64,000 nt of DNA from Methylobacterium mesophilicum (GTDB taxonomy: Bacteria > Pseudomonadota > Alphaproteobacteria > Rhizobiales > Beijerinckiaceae): assembly GCF_022179445.1 (NCBI RefSeq), contig NZ_BPQU01000016.1, positions 1 to 64,000 on the forward strand, given 5' to 3'. The notes under the pieces were generated by a model that saw only the letters and a program-made list of their open reading frames with translations, was not told the DNA's origin and did not search any database. Every line of letters starts with the position of its first letter. Positions within the stretch are counted from its first letter, which is position 1. Positions 41,736-50,698 of the stretch are shown in pieces. A program made the position numbers and the translations under genes.

Positions 41736-43961
41736 ATGGTGCCGTCGACTGTCTCTTCCGGGCCTCGGCAACGGGGTTGTCTTTGTGCTGTCACGATGCT
41801 GGCAGGGGTCATCGCTGGCTCGGCGACGACCTTTGCGAAAGACGATGCTGCCAGCCATGCACCTGTTGTCCGGCCGTCGCAGACTGCATCTTCCACCGCA
41901 ACCGAGGTGCAACTCTCGGAACTCAGCGTCTCGGGGGAGCGTACCGAGACCGCGTACGGCCCTGTGAACGGCTACGTGCCGACCCGCAGCGCGGCCGGCA
42001 CCAAGACCGACACCCCGATCCTGAAGACCGCCCGGTCCATCGAGGTGATCGGCCCCAGGGAGATCGAGGATCGCGCCGTCACGAGCCTTCCTGAGGCCGT
42101 GCGCTATTCGCCGGGCGTGACGACCAACGCCTTTGGCTTCGACCCCCGCTTCGACCAGATCTTCATTCGCGGCTTCGCCGTCAACGGCGCCGGCGACTAC
42201 CGGGATGGCCTGCGCCAGACACCCGGCCAGTTCTTCACCTTCCGCACCGAGCCCTTCGGGCTGCAGCGCATCGACATCGTCAAGGGGCCGATCTCGGTCC
42301 TGTACGGGCAGACGAGCCCCGGCGGCCTGATCGACCGCATCTCCAAGCTGCCGACGGGTGGAGCGGTGTTCGAGTCCCTGACGCAGCTTCGCAGTACCGG
42401 CTGGTTCCGGCAGGGATTCGATGTGGGTGCGCCGCTCACCGACGACGGGGTCCTGTCCTACCGGCTGCAGGCGCTGGGCAGCGTCGGCGACAACAGCTTC
42501 CACATTGCGGACGACCGCCTGATGCTCGCTCCGAGCTTAACGTGGCGGCCCGACATCGACACGCGCCTGACTATCCTCGGCCTCGCCCAGAAGGACGAGA
42601 CCGACAGCAACGTCGCCGCCCTCAACCGTGTCGTCGGTGGTGCGCGCCACGTCTACGACATTCGCGCCAGCGACCCGGGTTATGACCACCTCAGGCAAGA
42701 GCAATATCAGATCGGATATCAGTTCGAGCACGCCCTCAGCGACGTTTGGACGTTGCGCCAGAGCTTCCGCTACGGATACATCGACGGGAACGCCCGCTAT
42801 CTCACCGGCGGCGTCGCGGGCGGCGGTTTCTTGGGCGACGTCTACCGGCGGGGCAGTTTCGCCATTCAGGAGACCGTCGCGGAGGCGCAGGTCGATACCC
42901 GGCTCGTCGGCCGGTTCGACACGGGGCCCCTCGCGCACACCCTGATCCTCGGGCCGGATTACCAGACCTTCGGTTCGCACTACGGCACCGGCTCCCTCGG
43001 CGTGAACCGGGCCTATGACCTGCCGCTCTATGCGCCGGCCTACGGGCGCTATGGGGTGACGCCGCCGATCACCACGCGCACGAACCTCAATCTGGAGCAG
43101 ATCGGCCTCTACGGTCAGGACCAGATTGCGCTTGGCGCCTGGAACCTGGCCCTCGGCTTACGTCAGGACTGGGCGAGCCGCCGGACCGAGAACGGTACGA
43201 CGGGGCGCCTCAACGCGCAGCGCGACGACGAGGCCCTGACCTACAATCTGGGGCTGCTCTATGCCTTCGAGGACAGCGTGTCGCCCTACGTCAACTACGC
43301 CACGTCGTTCCTGCCCTCCTCGTCGCTCGGCGCTAGCGGACAGCTTCTGGAACCGACCAGAGGGCGTCAGATCGAGGGGGGCGTGAAGTACCAGCCCGCG
43401 CAGACGGACAGCCTCTTCACGCTGGCGGCGTATCACTTGGTCGAGGCCAACTCGGTCAAGTACGACATCGGCTGCCTCTGCTCGATCGCCATCGGCGAAC
43501 TCGACGTGCTCGGGGTCGAACTCGGAGCACGGGTCAACAACCTCATCTCCGGCTTCGATCTGATCGCGGCCTATAACTACAACGATGCGCGGATCACGAA
43601 GGATGCGGTCGCCGCCAATCTAGGACGCCATCCCTTCGTCACGCCGGTTCATACCGCTTCGACGTGGCTCGACTACACCGTCAGACAAGGGCGGGCTGCC
43701 GGGCTCGGCTTCGGCCTGGGGGTGCGTTTCGTGGGCCAGACCTACGCGGACAACGCTAACACGCTCGTCAACAGGGCCTACACGTCCCTCGACGCCGCTC
43801 TGCGCTACGATTTCGGCGCGACGACCGCGAGCCTGAAAGGCTGGAGCGCCGCTCTGAACGCGGTCAACCTCGCCGACGAGCGCCCCGCGATCTGCAACAA
43901 CGGCTACTGCTACTTGAGCCAGGGCCGGACTGTGCTCGGCTCTCTGCGATACAGATGGTGA
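41736..43961 (+). CDS. TonB-dependent siderophore receptor
   Basis: A 741-residue outer-membrane receptor of the FhuA/ferrichrome type, importing an iron chelate with TonB energy. The signal region (CAVTMLAGVIAGSATTFA) is followed by a plug domain with TDTPILKTARSIEVIGPREI, SLPEAVRYSPGVTTNAFGFD, FIRGFAVNGAGDYRDGLRQT and LYGQTSPGGLIDRISK. The C-terminal barrel ends in Trp (TVLGSLRYRW), as required for outer-membrane insertion. I chose ATG 41736 after GGAGAG. No siderophore biosynthesis or ABC genes lie nearby, so it probably scavenges siderophores made by others. The exact ligand is unknown. Confidence 0.92.
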   Translation: MVPSTVSSGPRQRGCLCAVTMLAGVIAGSATTFAKDDAASHAPVVRPSQTASSTATEVQLSELSVSGERTETAYGPVNGYVPTRSAAGTKTDTPILKTARSIEVIGPREIEDRAVTSLPEAVRYSPGVTTNAFGFDPRFDQIFIRGFAVNGAGDYRDGLRQTPGQFFTFRTEPFGLQRIDIVKGPISVLYGQTSPGGLIDRISKLPTGGAVFESLTQLRSTGWFRQGFDVGAPLTDDGVLSYRLQALGSVGDNSFHIADDRLMLAPSLTWRPDIDTRLTILGLAQKDETDSNVAALNRVVGGARHVYDIRASDPGYDHLRQEQYQIGYQFEHALSDVWTLRQSFRYGYIDGNARYLTGGVAGGGFLGDVYRRGSFAIQETVAEAQVDTRLVGRFDTGPLAHTLILGPDYQTFGSHYGTGSLGVNRAYDLPLYAPAYGRYGVTPPITTRTNLNLEQIGLYGQDQIALGAWNLALGLRQDWASRRTENGTTGRLNAQRDDEALTYNLGLLYAFEDSVSPYVNYATSFLPSSSLGASGQLLEPTRGRQIEGGVKYQPAQTDSLFTLAAYHLVEANSVKYDIGCLCSIAIGELDVLGVELGARVNNLISGFDLIAAYNYNDARITKDAVAANLGRHPFVTPVHTASTWLDYTVRQGRAAGLGFGLGVRFVGQTYADNANTLVNRAYTSLDAALRYDFGATTASLKGWSAALNAVNLADERPAICNNGYCYLSQGRTVLGSLRYRW

Positions 43962-44160
43962 TCGGAGCGGGGTGCAATCCTTCCATTTCGATCTCGCTCA
44001 GGGGCAGATTCGAGGCGGGCTATCCCGCTTCGGCCTTCAAAATCTCCACCTCTGCTCTGATCCATTGTTCGACCACGCTGAGATCGGTCTCATGCCCTGC
44101 GATCGGCGCTCGGATGCGACAACCTGAAGATGCGGGGCCTGTAGCCAGGGCCGAGCAGCT

Positions 44161-45225
44161 GTGCTGAATAGGTCCGAGGAACGGCTGCAGGACGCCTCGG
44201 CGTCGGCAGCAAGCCGGCAGCACGGTTGCAGTTTGCTATCGCCTCTCCATCCCGTCGCTGCGGCGCGGCCGCAGATCACGCCAGACGATCTGGCGCGGAG
44301 GCTCGCCGGCCTGGGGCAGGGCGAGCGTCTGGTCGTCCTGGGCGTCAACAGCGCCGCCATGGGGGCGCTGATCTCAGATGGCACCGACCGCAGCGCGCTG
44401 CTGATCGCAAGCGGAGGCCGACGCACGGCCGCGGCGCTCCTCGACCGGCTTCTCGACGATCTGGCCGAGCTGGCGCTGGAGAGCTGGCCGCACTGGCCCG
44501 GCCGCGAGGCGTCTCCCACGCCGGTCGTCCCCGATCCGTGGCTGAAGGCGGCCTCGAAGCGTGCCAGGCTCGGCCTGACGCCGCGCTTCCTCAAGATGGG
44601 GCGAGACCTCGAACTCCGCCGTCTGTCCCGGCTGATCGACCCCGCCGGCGTCATTCTGGTCTGGGAGGTCGATCCGGCCTCGGCGACGCGGGCGCGTCCG
44701 GCCATCGAGGCGCTGGAATGGTGCGTCCGGCACGGGGCCACGGTGGTGGCGGTGCTCGCCGCGGAGCCATCCGACGCCGCGCCCTACGACCGCATCCTCT
44801 ACGGCGCCCATGAACTCGCACGGAGGGAACGTGCGGCGGCCGAGCGCTTCATCGCGCCGGCCGGAGCACACCACGCGAGCGCCATCGAGCGGCACGTCGC
44901 GGAGGCGCTGGCGCAGGACGCCGACCTCGGGGGCCTGTTCGTCTGCAATGCCCCCGTGCCCGTGGGGGCCTGGGGCGCACGACACCGCGTCGACCTGCTC
45001 TGCCGCGCATACCGCATCGTCGTCGAACTCGACGGCCCCGAGCACCGGGCCGAGCCCAAATTCGGCAACGATCGTCACCGGGATTACGAGCTCCTGACGG
45101 CGGGCTACCTCGTGCTGCGCTTGACCAACGATCAGGTCGCGGCGGACCTTCCCCTCGCGATCGAGAAGATTCGAGCCGTCGTCCGCCTGCGACGCGGTGC
45201 GCAGGAGGGGCGAACCGATGCGTGA
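44161..45225 (+). CDS. DUF559/Vsr-like PD-(D/E)XK nuclease protein
   Basis: A 354-residue protein, first of a three-gene overlapping unit. The C-terminal ~100 residues are a DUF559-type restriction-fold nuclease: D278 in RVDLLCRAYRIV, then E289-L-D291-G and H294 in VVELDGPEH, then GNDRHRDYELLTAGY and VLRLTNDQVAADL. The N-terminal ~245 residues (GERLVVLGVNSAAMGALI; GVILVWEVDPASATRARPAI; GATVVAVLAAEPSD) look like an alpha/beta Rossmann-like domain without a P-loop, which I do not recognise. The GTG start at 44161 is uncertain, since an in-frame stop lies only 34 bp upstream and no good ribosome site is seen. It overlaps the next gene by 8 bp. Confidence 0.78.
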   Translation: MLNRSEERLQDASASAASRQHGCSLLSPLHPVAAARPQITPDDLARRLAGLGQGERLVVLGVNSAAMGALISDGTDRSALLIASGGRRTAAALLDRLLDDLAELALESWPHWPGREASPTPVVPDPWLKAASKRARLGLTPRFLKMGRDLELRRLSRLIDPAGVILVWEVDPASATRARPAIEALEWCVRHGATVVAVLAAEPSDAAPYDRILYGAHELARRERAAAERFIAPAGAHHASAIERHVAEALAQDADLGGLFVCNAPVPVGAWGARHRVDLLCRAYRIVVELDGPEHRAEPKFGNDRHRDYELLTAGYLVLRLTNDQVAADLPLAIEKIRAVVRLRRGAQEGRTDA

Positions 45226-45883
45226 GACGCCGACGCCGAAGCAGGCGCTGATCCTGTGGTGCCTGCTCGGCCGCTGCGGAAGCGCACTGCAGAGCACGCT
45301 CGCGCCGCGCATCGACAGGGCGGACCGGGAGGCCCTGATCGCGAGTCGCTACCTTGCGGCGGAGCGGGAGGGTCGCTCCCTGCGCCTGACCGTCACGGAT
45401 AGGGGCTGGAACTGGGCAGGCGAGCACATGCGCGAGCCCCTGCCGCCGGCCTTCCGCGTGCTGCAGGACTGGCTGGAGCGCATCCATGCCGATCTCGCCA
45501 GGACGGGCCGGTCCCTCGCCGACCTCGTCGGGAGCGCTTCCGAGGAGCCGGCACCGGCGGCGCCTGCCCCGCGTGCGCGCAAATCGACGGCCAAGGGATC
45601 GAAGAAGCTCGGACCCAAGCAGCTCCGGGCGCGCATCGACGCCGCCTATCTCGCGCTGACGGGCGGGGAGCGGGCCAAGGCCGTGCGCCTAAGCGCCCTG
45701 CGCGCCCATCTCGGGGACCTCGACCGTGCGACCGTCGATGCGGGCCTCGCCGCCATCCTGCGCGGCGATCGCACGGCGCGGCTGAGCCAGTTCAGCGATC
45801 CCAGGTCGCTGGATGCCGCCGAGCGCGAGGCGGCGTTCAGCCCGGCCGGCGAGCCGTTCCACATCCTCTGGATCCAATCATGA
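45218..45883 (+). CDS. Double winged-helix protein of the nuclease-ATPase module
   Basis: A 221-residue soluble protein, middle gene of the three-gene unit. Residues ~5-70 (PKQALILWCLLGRCGSALQS, SRYLAAEREGRSLRLTVTDR) and ~135-221 (RARIDAAYLALTGGERAKAV, RLSALRAHLGDLDRATVDAG, ending PFHILWIQS) each look like a winged helix, joined by an Ala/Pro/Lys linker. Such proteins could bind DNA or bridge the nuclease and ATPase. AGGAGG precedes the ATG. It overlaps the nuclease gene by 8 bp and the ATPase gene by 4 bp. The family is not recognised. Confidence 0.72.
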   Translation: MRETPTPKQALILWCLLGRCGSALQSTLAPRIDRADREALIASRYLAAEREGRSLRLTVTDRGWNWAGEHMREPLPPAFRVLQDWLERIHADLARTGRSLADLVGSASEEPAPAAPAPRARKSTAKGSKKLGPKQLRARIDAAYLALTGGERAKAVRLSALRAHLGDLDRATVDAGLAAILRGDRTARLSQFSDPRSLDAAEREAAFSPAGEPFHILWIQS

Positions 45884-48800
45884 GCGATGCCCTCGACGCC
45901 CTGCGCGGGATCGATTTCGACTGGGTGCGGACGCTGGACAGCATCTGGATCGATACGGCGCCGACCGGCGGCCCGAACGAGCGGCTCGTCCCGGAGATCG
46001 TCGCCGACCTGCACCGCAAGGCGCGCCAGCCGGCCGACCGGGCGCTGGGCCGCGTGCTCGTCGGCCAATCCGGAATCGGCAAGACCCACCTGATCGGGCA
46101 GCTCCGGCGCGAGGCCTGGCGCACCGGCGCGTGGTTCGTGCCCCTCGACGTCCTCGGGCTGACGGATTTCTGGCGCAGCGCGGCCTTGAGCTTCGTGACC
46201 GCCCTGCTGCAGACGATGCCGGATGGGCGACGGCAATCGGATGCCGTGCTCGCCGGCGTGGCGCGCCGCTTCCGTGTCGAGGCGCAGGTCGAAGCCGCGT
46301 TCAACACGCCGAACATGGATGCCCGCCGGATCGTCGACGTGCTGGTCCGGGCGCTGATGAGCGTCGATGCCGGCCGCGCGCTCAAGCACCTCGACGTCTT
46401 CCGCGCGCTCTGCCTTCTCCGCTCGCAGGATCTCGCCGTCGTCGGCCTCGCGCATGCCTGGTTGCAGGGCTACGACGCCGGACCGGCGGAGCGGGCGGCC
46501 CTGGGCTTCAAGACGCCGCCGCCGGCGCCCGTCGAACTCGTGCGCGGCATGTGCTGGATCATGGCGCTGAGCGGGCCGACGCTCATCGCCGTCGACCAGA
46601 TCGACGGGGTGATCGAGACCGGACGGCTCGCGGCCGAGGACGGGATCGACGCGGAGGCGGGCCTGGCCGAAGTGCTCGCCGCGGGGCTCCTGGAGGTCAA
46701 CATCGTCTGCGACCGCAGCATGACGGTGATGACCTGCCTCCAGGAATCCTGGGAGCGGCTGGAGGCCCGCGCCTTGAGTTCCATGCGGGAGCGCTTCGCG
46801 GAGGCGACGGGGCTCGTGGGCATGAACGAGCGGGCCGCCGCCGCCGCCCTGGTGGCCGGTCGCCTCGCGCCGGCCTACGCGGAGGCCGGCTACGTGCCCC
46901 CGTTTCCGACATGGCCGTTCAGCGAGCGCGCCCTCGCCGACGCGGCGGCGGCCGGCATGATGCCGCGCACGCTGCTGATGCGCTGCGACGCCTTCCGACG
47001 CCACTGCCTCGCAGAGGGCGCGGTCTCGGTCTGCGACAGTCTCGGAACCGCCGCTCCGCCTCCGGAAGCCCCACCCGAGGAGGCCGGGTTCGATCTCGCC
47101 GCCGCGTGCCGGGCGGCCGACATCGCCGGCATCCGCAGCGACGAGGATACCTGGCTCGGCCAGCTGCTGCGCGACACCTTCGACCTCTACGCCCTGGAAG
47201 ACGATCCGGACGACACCCTCGACGTCGCCAGCAAGGGCGAGGCCGACCAGCGCATCCCGCCCCTGCACGGACGGCTGATCTACATCCACCGGGATGAGAA
47301 CGACCGGGAACGGCATGTCTGCTATCGGGCGCTCCAACACCAGAACGCGATCGCGTTCCAGGCCCGCCTCCGGGCGGCGCTCACGGCCTCCGGTATCTCG
47401 GCGCGCATCCCCGATCGGGAATTGCTGCTGATCCGCCGCGGGCCCATGCCCGGCGGGGTCAAGACGAAGCAGCTCGTCGATGCGTTCAAGGCCGCCGGGG
47501 GCCTGGCGATCGACCCCACGGACGCGGACCTGCGCGTCTTCGTCGCCCTGCGCGACCTCCATACGCGGGCGCGGGAGGCGGGTACGTCGGATCGGTTCGA
47601 GCGGTGGATCCGCGCCGAGCAGCCGCTCGTGAACACGGGGTTCTTCCGGGATGCGGGGCTCGCCCATGCGGCCAAGGCCGGGACCGCTCCAGGGAAGGAT
47701 CACGCCGCCGCCGAGACGCCAGCGGTTCCGGTCCGCGCGCCGGGCATCGACGGTCGGGCCGCCGCCGAGCGTTCCGGCGTCGCGCAAGCACCCGCTGCGC
47801 CCCCGGCGGCTCACGCCCCAGCGGGAAGGGGAGCCCGGCCGGATCGGCCCACCCCCGGACCATCGGTGCCGGATGCGATTCCGGTCGGGCATCGGCTCAC
47901 GCCCGACGCGCCCGGCGTGAGCTTGCCGCTGCGCCTCCTGCCCCGGCACACCGCGATCATCGCGGGCTCCGGCTCCGGCAAGACCGTGCTCCTGCGCCGC
48001 CTCGTGGAGGAGGCCGCGCTCGCGGGGCTTCCGGCCATCGTCATCGACCCCAACAACGATCTCTCGCGGCTCGGCGATCGCTGGCCCGAGCGGCCGCAGG
48101 GGTTTTCCGCCGACGACGACCGCAAGGCGGCGCTCTACGCCGAGCGGGTCGAGGTGGTGGTGTGGACGCCGGGCGTGCATGCCGGCAACCCGCTGTTCCT
48201 CTCCGTCATGCCCAACTTCGCAGAACTGGGCGAGGATCGGGACGAGCGCCAGCAGGCGATCGAGATGGCGGCCGAGACCCTGGGGCCTCTGGCCGGGGCC
48301 AAGACCAATCTCCAGCGCGGCGTGCTGGCGGATTCGCTGCGCCGCTTCGCGGAGCGCGGCGGCGGCAACCTCGCGGCCTTCATGGACCTGCTCGCGGATT
48401 TGCCCGACGGCATCAGCCAGATCGGTAACGCCGCCAAGCTCGGGCACGGCATGGCGGACCAGCTCCACGCCGCCGTGGCGACGAACCCGCTCCTGAAGGT
48501 GGAGGGCACGGTGCTCGACCCACGGCACCTGTTCTTCGGGACCGACCCGGCACGCACCCGCATCTCGGTGATCAACCTGTCGGGTCTCGCATCGGAGGCG
48601 GCCCGCGAGGATTTCGTGAACCGGCTCCAGATGACGCTGTTCGGCTGGATCAAGAAGAACCCGTCCCCGCGCGGCATGCTCTACGTCGTCGACGAGGCTC
48701 AGACCTTCCTGCCGGCCCAGAAGGCGTCGCCGAGCCTCGGCAGCGGCATCAAGCTCGTGGCCCAGGGCCGCAAGTATGGCCTCGGGATGATCGTGGCGAC

Positions 48801-49110
48801 GCAGGTGCCGCGCGGCATCCACAACCAGGTCGTCTCCAACTGCACCACGCAGTTCTTCGGCCGGCAGAGCGCGCCCGCGACGATCGCGGCCGCCCAGGAG
48901 ATCCTCGCGGCGAACGGAGGCGCGGCCGCCGACATCGGCAAGCTGGGGGCTGGGGAGTTCTACTTCGCCACCGAGGGCTCTGGACGGCCGGCCAAGCTGC
49001 GCACGCCCCTCTGCCTCTCCTACCATCCGGCCAACCCGCCGACGCCGGAAGAGGTCATCCGTCAGGCCAAGCGCTCGATCGAGGCGGGCACCCGGGCGCG
49101 CGCTTCCTGA
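45880..49110 (+). CDS. Dual ATPase: AAA domain fused to HerA-type translocase
   Basis: A 1076-residue protein with two P-loop ATPase domains. The first (~1-385) has Walker A at 62-69 (GQSGIGKT) and Walker B near 238 (TLIAVDQIDG), with an ORC/STAND-like layout. The middle (~400-680) is unassigned, with a low-complexity Ala/Pro/Gly section near 600-670. The last part (~680-1076) is a HerA/DUF87 translocase: Walker A at 696-702 (GSGSGKT), VIDPNNDLSRLGDRW, Walker B at 938-939 (YVVDEAQTF), then GRKYGLGMIVATQVPRGI and TTQFFGRQSAP. HerA-type ATPases pump DNA with nuclease partners in DNA repair and phage defence. It is translationally coupled to the winged-helix gene. Confidence 0.85.
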   Translation: MSDALDALRGIDFDWVRTLDSIWIDTAPTGGPNERLVPEIVADLHRKARQPADRALGRVLVGQSGIGKTHLIGQLRREAWRTGAWFVPLDVLGLTDFWRSAALSFVTALLQTMPDGRRQSDAVLAGVARRFRVEAQVEAAFNTPNMDARRIVDVLVRALMSVDAGRALKHLDVFRALCLLRSQDLAVVGLAHAWLQGYDAGPAERAALGFKTPPPAPVELVRGMCWIMALSGPTLIAVDQIDGVIETGRLAAEDGIDAEAGLAEVLAAGLLEVNIVCDRSMTVMTCLQESWERLEARALSSMRERFAEATGLVGMNERAAAAALVAGRLAPAYAEAGYVPPFPTWPFSERALADAAAAGMMPRTLLMRCDAFRRHCLAEGAVSVCDSLGTAAPPPEAPPEEAGFDLAAACRAADIAGIRSDEDTWLGQLLRDTFDLYALEDDPDDTLDVASKGEADQRIPPLHGRLIYIHRDENDRERHVCYRALQHQNAIAFQARLRAALTASGISARIPDRELLLIRRGPMPGGVKTKQLVDAFKAAGGLAIDPTDADLRVFVALRDLHTRAREAGTSDRFERWIRAEQPLVNTGFFRDAGLAHAAKAGTAPGKDHAAAETPAVPVRAPGIDGRAAAERSGVAQAPAAPPAAHAPAGRGARPDRPTPGPSVPDAIPVGHRLTPDAPGVSLPLRLLPRHTAIIAGSGSGKTVLLRRLVEEAALAGLPAIVIDPNNDLSRLGDRWPERPQGFSADDDRKAALYAERVEVVVWTPGVHAGNPLFLSVMPNFAELGEDRDERQQAIEMAAETLGPLAGAKTNLQRGVLADSLRRFAERGGGNLAAFMDLLADLPDGISQIGNAAKLGHGMADQLHAAVATNPLLKVEGTVLDPRHLFFGTDPARTRISVINLSGLASEAAREDFVNRLQMTLFGWIKKNPSPRGMLYVVDEAQTFLPAQKASPSLGSGIKLVAQGRKYGLGMIVATQVPRGIHNQVVSNCTTQFFGRQSAPATIAAAQEILAANGGAAADIGKLGAGEFYFATEGSGRPAKLRTPLCLSYHPANPPTPEEVIRQAKRSIEAGTRARAS

Positions 49111-49168
49111 CGCCACAGGTCCCGAGTTGGCGTAGCTGCGACCGGGCTCGCCGAGAGGAAGGTTCGCG

Positions 49169-50416
49169 ATGACTACGAGGTCCGACCTGTCGGGAGGCGC
49201 GTCCTGCGACTTGCGCCTGCTGCACGCCACGACGATCGCGGGCGGCCAGGTCACCATCGACATCCAGGCTGAGCGTGTGGCCGTGCTCCACGCCCCAGAC
49301 CGACTCCTGCCGCCCGCTGGGCGCGAGATCGATCTTGGCGGCGCTCTGGTGCTGCCCGGCCTGTCGGACAGCCATGTGCATCTCGACAAGTGCATGCTCG
49401 GCCTGGACTGGCGGTCGCACCGGGCGCAGGGATCCGTCCGCGCGATCATCGAGGACGAAAAGGCCTTCCGCCGGGCCCACCGGATCCCACTGGCGAGCCA
49501 GGGCGCCGAGGCGCTCCTCGAACGCATGCTCCGCGGCGGCACCACCAGCTTGCGGACCCATGTCGACATCGACGACGTGACCCGGCTGGACCACCTCGCG
49601 CAGATCCTCGACCTGCGCGCCCGCTGGTCCGATCGCATGCAGATCCAGGTCGTCGCGTTTCCGCAGAGCGGGATCCTCCGCTGCGCCCCGGTCGCCGGCG
49701 ACCTGGACGAAGCCCTTCGGATGGGGGCCGACCTCGTCGGCGGACTCGATCCCGTCGGCATCGACGGGGACCGGGACGGGCCGCTCGACACCGTCTTCGG
49801 ACTGGCCGAGCGTCACGGCCGCGGCATCGACATCCATCTCCATGACGGCGGCGAGGCCGGCCTCGACGAGATCGACGCGATCGTTGCGCGCACGAAGGCC
49901 AGCGGGCTCGGCGGACAGGTCACCATCAGCCACGCCTTCGCCCTGGCGGATGCCGACGACCTGCGGCTCGGCAGGATCGCGGACGCGCTGCGCGAGGCGG
50001 GCATCACCCTCGTGAGCAGCGTGCCCGGCACACGCCGGTGCCCGCCGATCCCGCGCCTGCGGGACCTCGGCGTCGCAATCTGCTTCGGCACCGACAACGT
50101 GCGCGACTGCTGGAACCCGTCCACGGTCACCGGCATGATCGACCGCGTCCTGCTCGCCGCGTACCGGTTCGATCTCCGGAGCGACGCGGACCTCACGGCT
50201 CTGCTCGATCCGGTCACCGCCGTGCCGGCGAAGGTGGCCGGGCTCGGCCCGGGGACGGTGGCCCCCGGCATGCGGGCCGACCTCGTCGCGTTCGACGCCG
50301 CCTGCGCGCCGCAGATCGTCGTCGAGCGCCAGGAACCGGTTCTGGTCCTGGCGAAGGGGGCGGTCGCCATCGACCGCCGTGGCCCGGTCGCCGGAACGAC
50401 GCCGTCGCCGGCTTGA
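49169..50416 (+). CDS. Cytosine-deaminase-like amidohydrolase
   Basis: A 415-residue TIM-barrel metal hydrolase of the amidohydrolase superfamily, near cytosine deaminase. Metal ligands are visible in DSHVHLDKCML (HxH), IDIHLHDGGEAG and TISHAFALAD, and the final Asp in CFGTDNVRDCW. The small beta-sandwich strands at both ends (DLGGALVLPGLSDS; TVAPGMRADLVAFD) are intact. The substrate may be a pyrimidine, a creatinine-like ring or another cyclic amide. AGGAAGG precedes the ATG. A LysR-type fragment follows, which may be the remnant of its regulator. Confidence 0.85.
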   Translation: MTTRSDLSGGASCDLRLLHATTIAGGQVTIDIQAERVAVLHAPDRLLPPAGREIDLGGALVLPGLSDSHVHLDKCMLGLDWRSHRAQGSVRAIIEDEKAFRRAHRIPLASQGAEALLERMLRGGTTSLRTHVDIDDVTRLDHLAQILDLRARWSDRMQIQVVAFPQSGILRCAPVAGDLDEALRMGADLVGGLDPVGIDGDRDGPLDTVFGLAERHGRGIDIHLHDGGEAGLDEIDAIVARTKASGLGGQVTISHAFALADADDLRLGRIADALREAGITLVSSVPGTRRCPPIPRLRDLGVAICFGTDNVRDCWNPSTVTGMIDRVLLAAYRFDLRSDADLTALLDPVTAVPAKVAGLGPGTVAPGMRADLVAFDAACAPQIVVERQEPVLVLAKGAVAIDRRGPVAGTTPSPA

Positions 50417-50450
50417 CGGCGGGGGTGCCGCAGGCACGGTGGCGCCCATC

Positions 50451-50669
50451 GTGACCGAGCGGGCCCTTCGCCACATCCTCGCCGTCGTGCGCGCGGGTTC
50501 GGTCCGGGCCGCCGCCAAGATCCTGAACGTCGCCGCCTCGGCGGTGAGCCGGCAGGGCGACGGAGAAGACGGGCCGCACGCTTCCTCTCCACGGCCCCGA
50601 CGTCCTAACCTCCTCGTGGGAATGGATCCTCCCGCACCTGCATGCCGTCGTCGACGCGCTCGACTGTAA
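50451..50669 (+). pseudogene. LysR-type regulator fragment
   Basis: The frame from GTG 50451 reads ERALRHILAVVRAGSVRAAA then KILNVAASAVSRQ, a textbook LysR helix-turn-helix. The match ends abruptly at about 50555; after that the normal continuation (IAELE...) is missing and the sequence becomes unrelated, stopping at 50669. A LysR protein needs ~300 residues, so this is a truncated remnant left by a deletion. It sits between the amidohydrolase and an alpha/beta hydrolase. Confidence 0.7.
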
Positions 50670-50698
50670 CGCCCACCGCCGCCGAAGGAGTTCGGATC

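Noticed and set aside
44020..44223. Minus-strand frame of 67 codons before the nuclease gene, ending VEQWIRAEVEILKAEAG
   Set aside because: The last 25 residues look protein-like and could be a gene remnant, but there is no ribosome site, no recognised family and it overlaps the nuclease start.
45646..49791. Minus-strand open frame of 1381 codons opposite the dual ATPase
   Set aside because: Low-complexity Arg/Pro/Gly translation with no motifs. The plus strand has intact Walker A/B motifs and overlapping gene starts.
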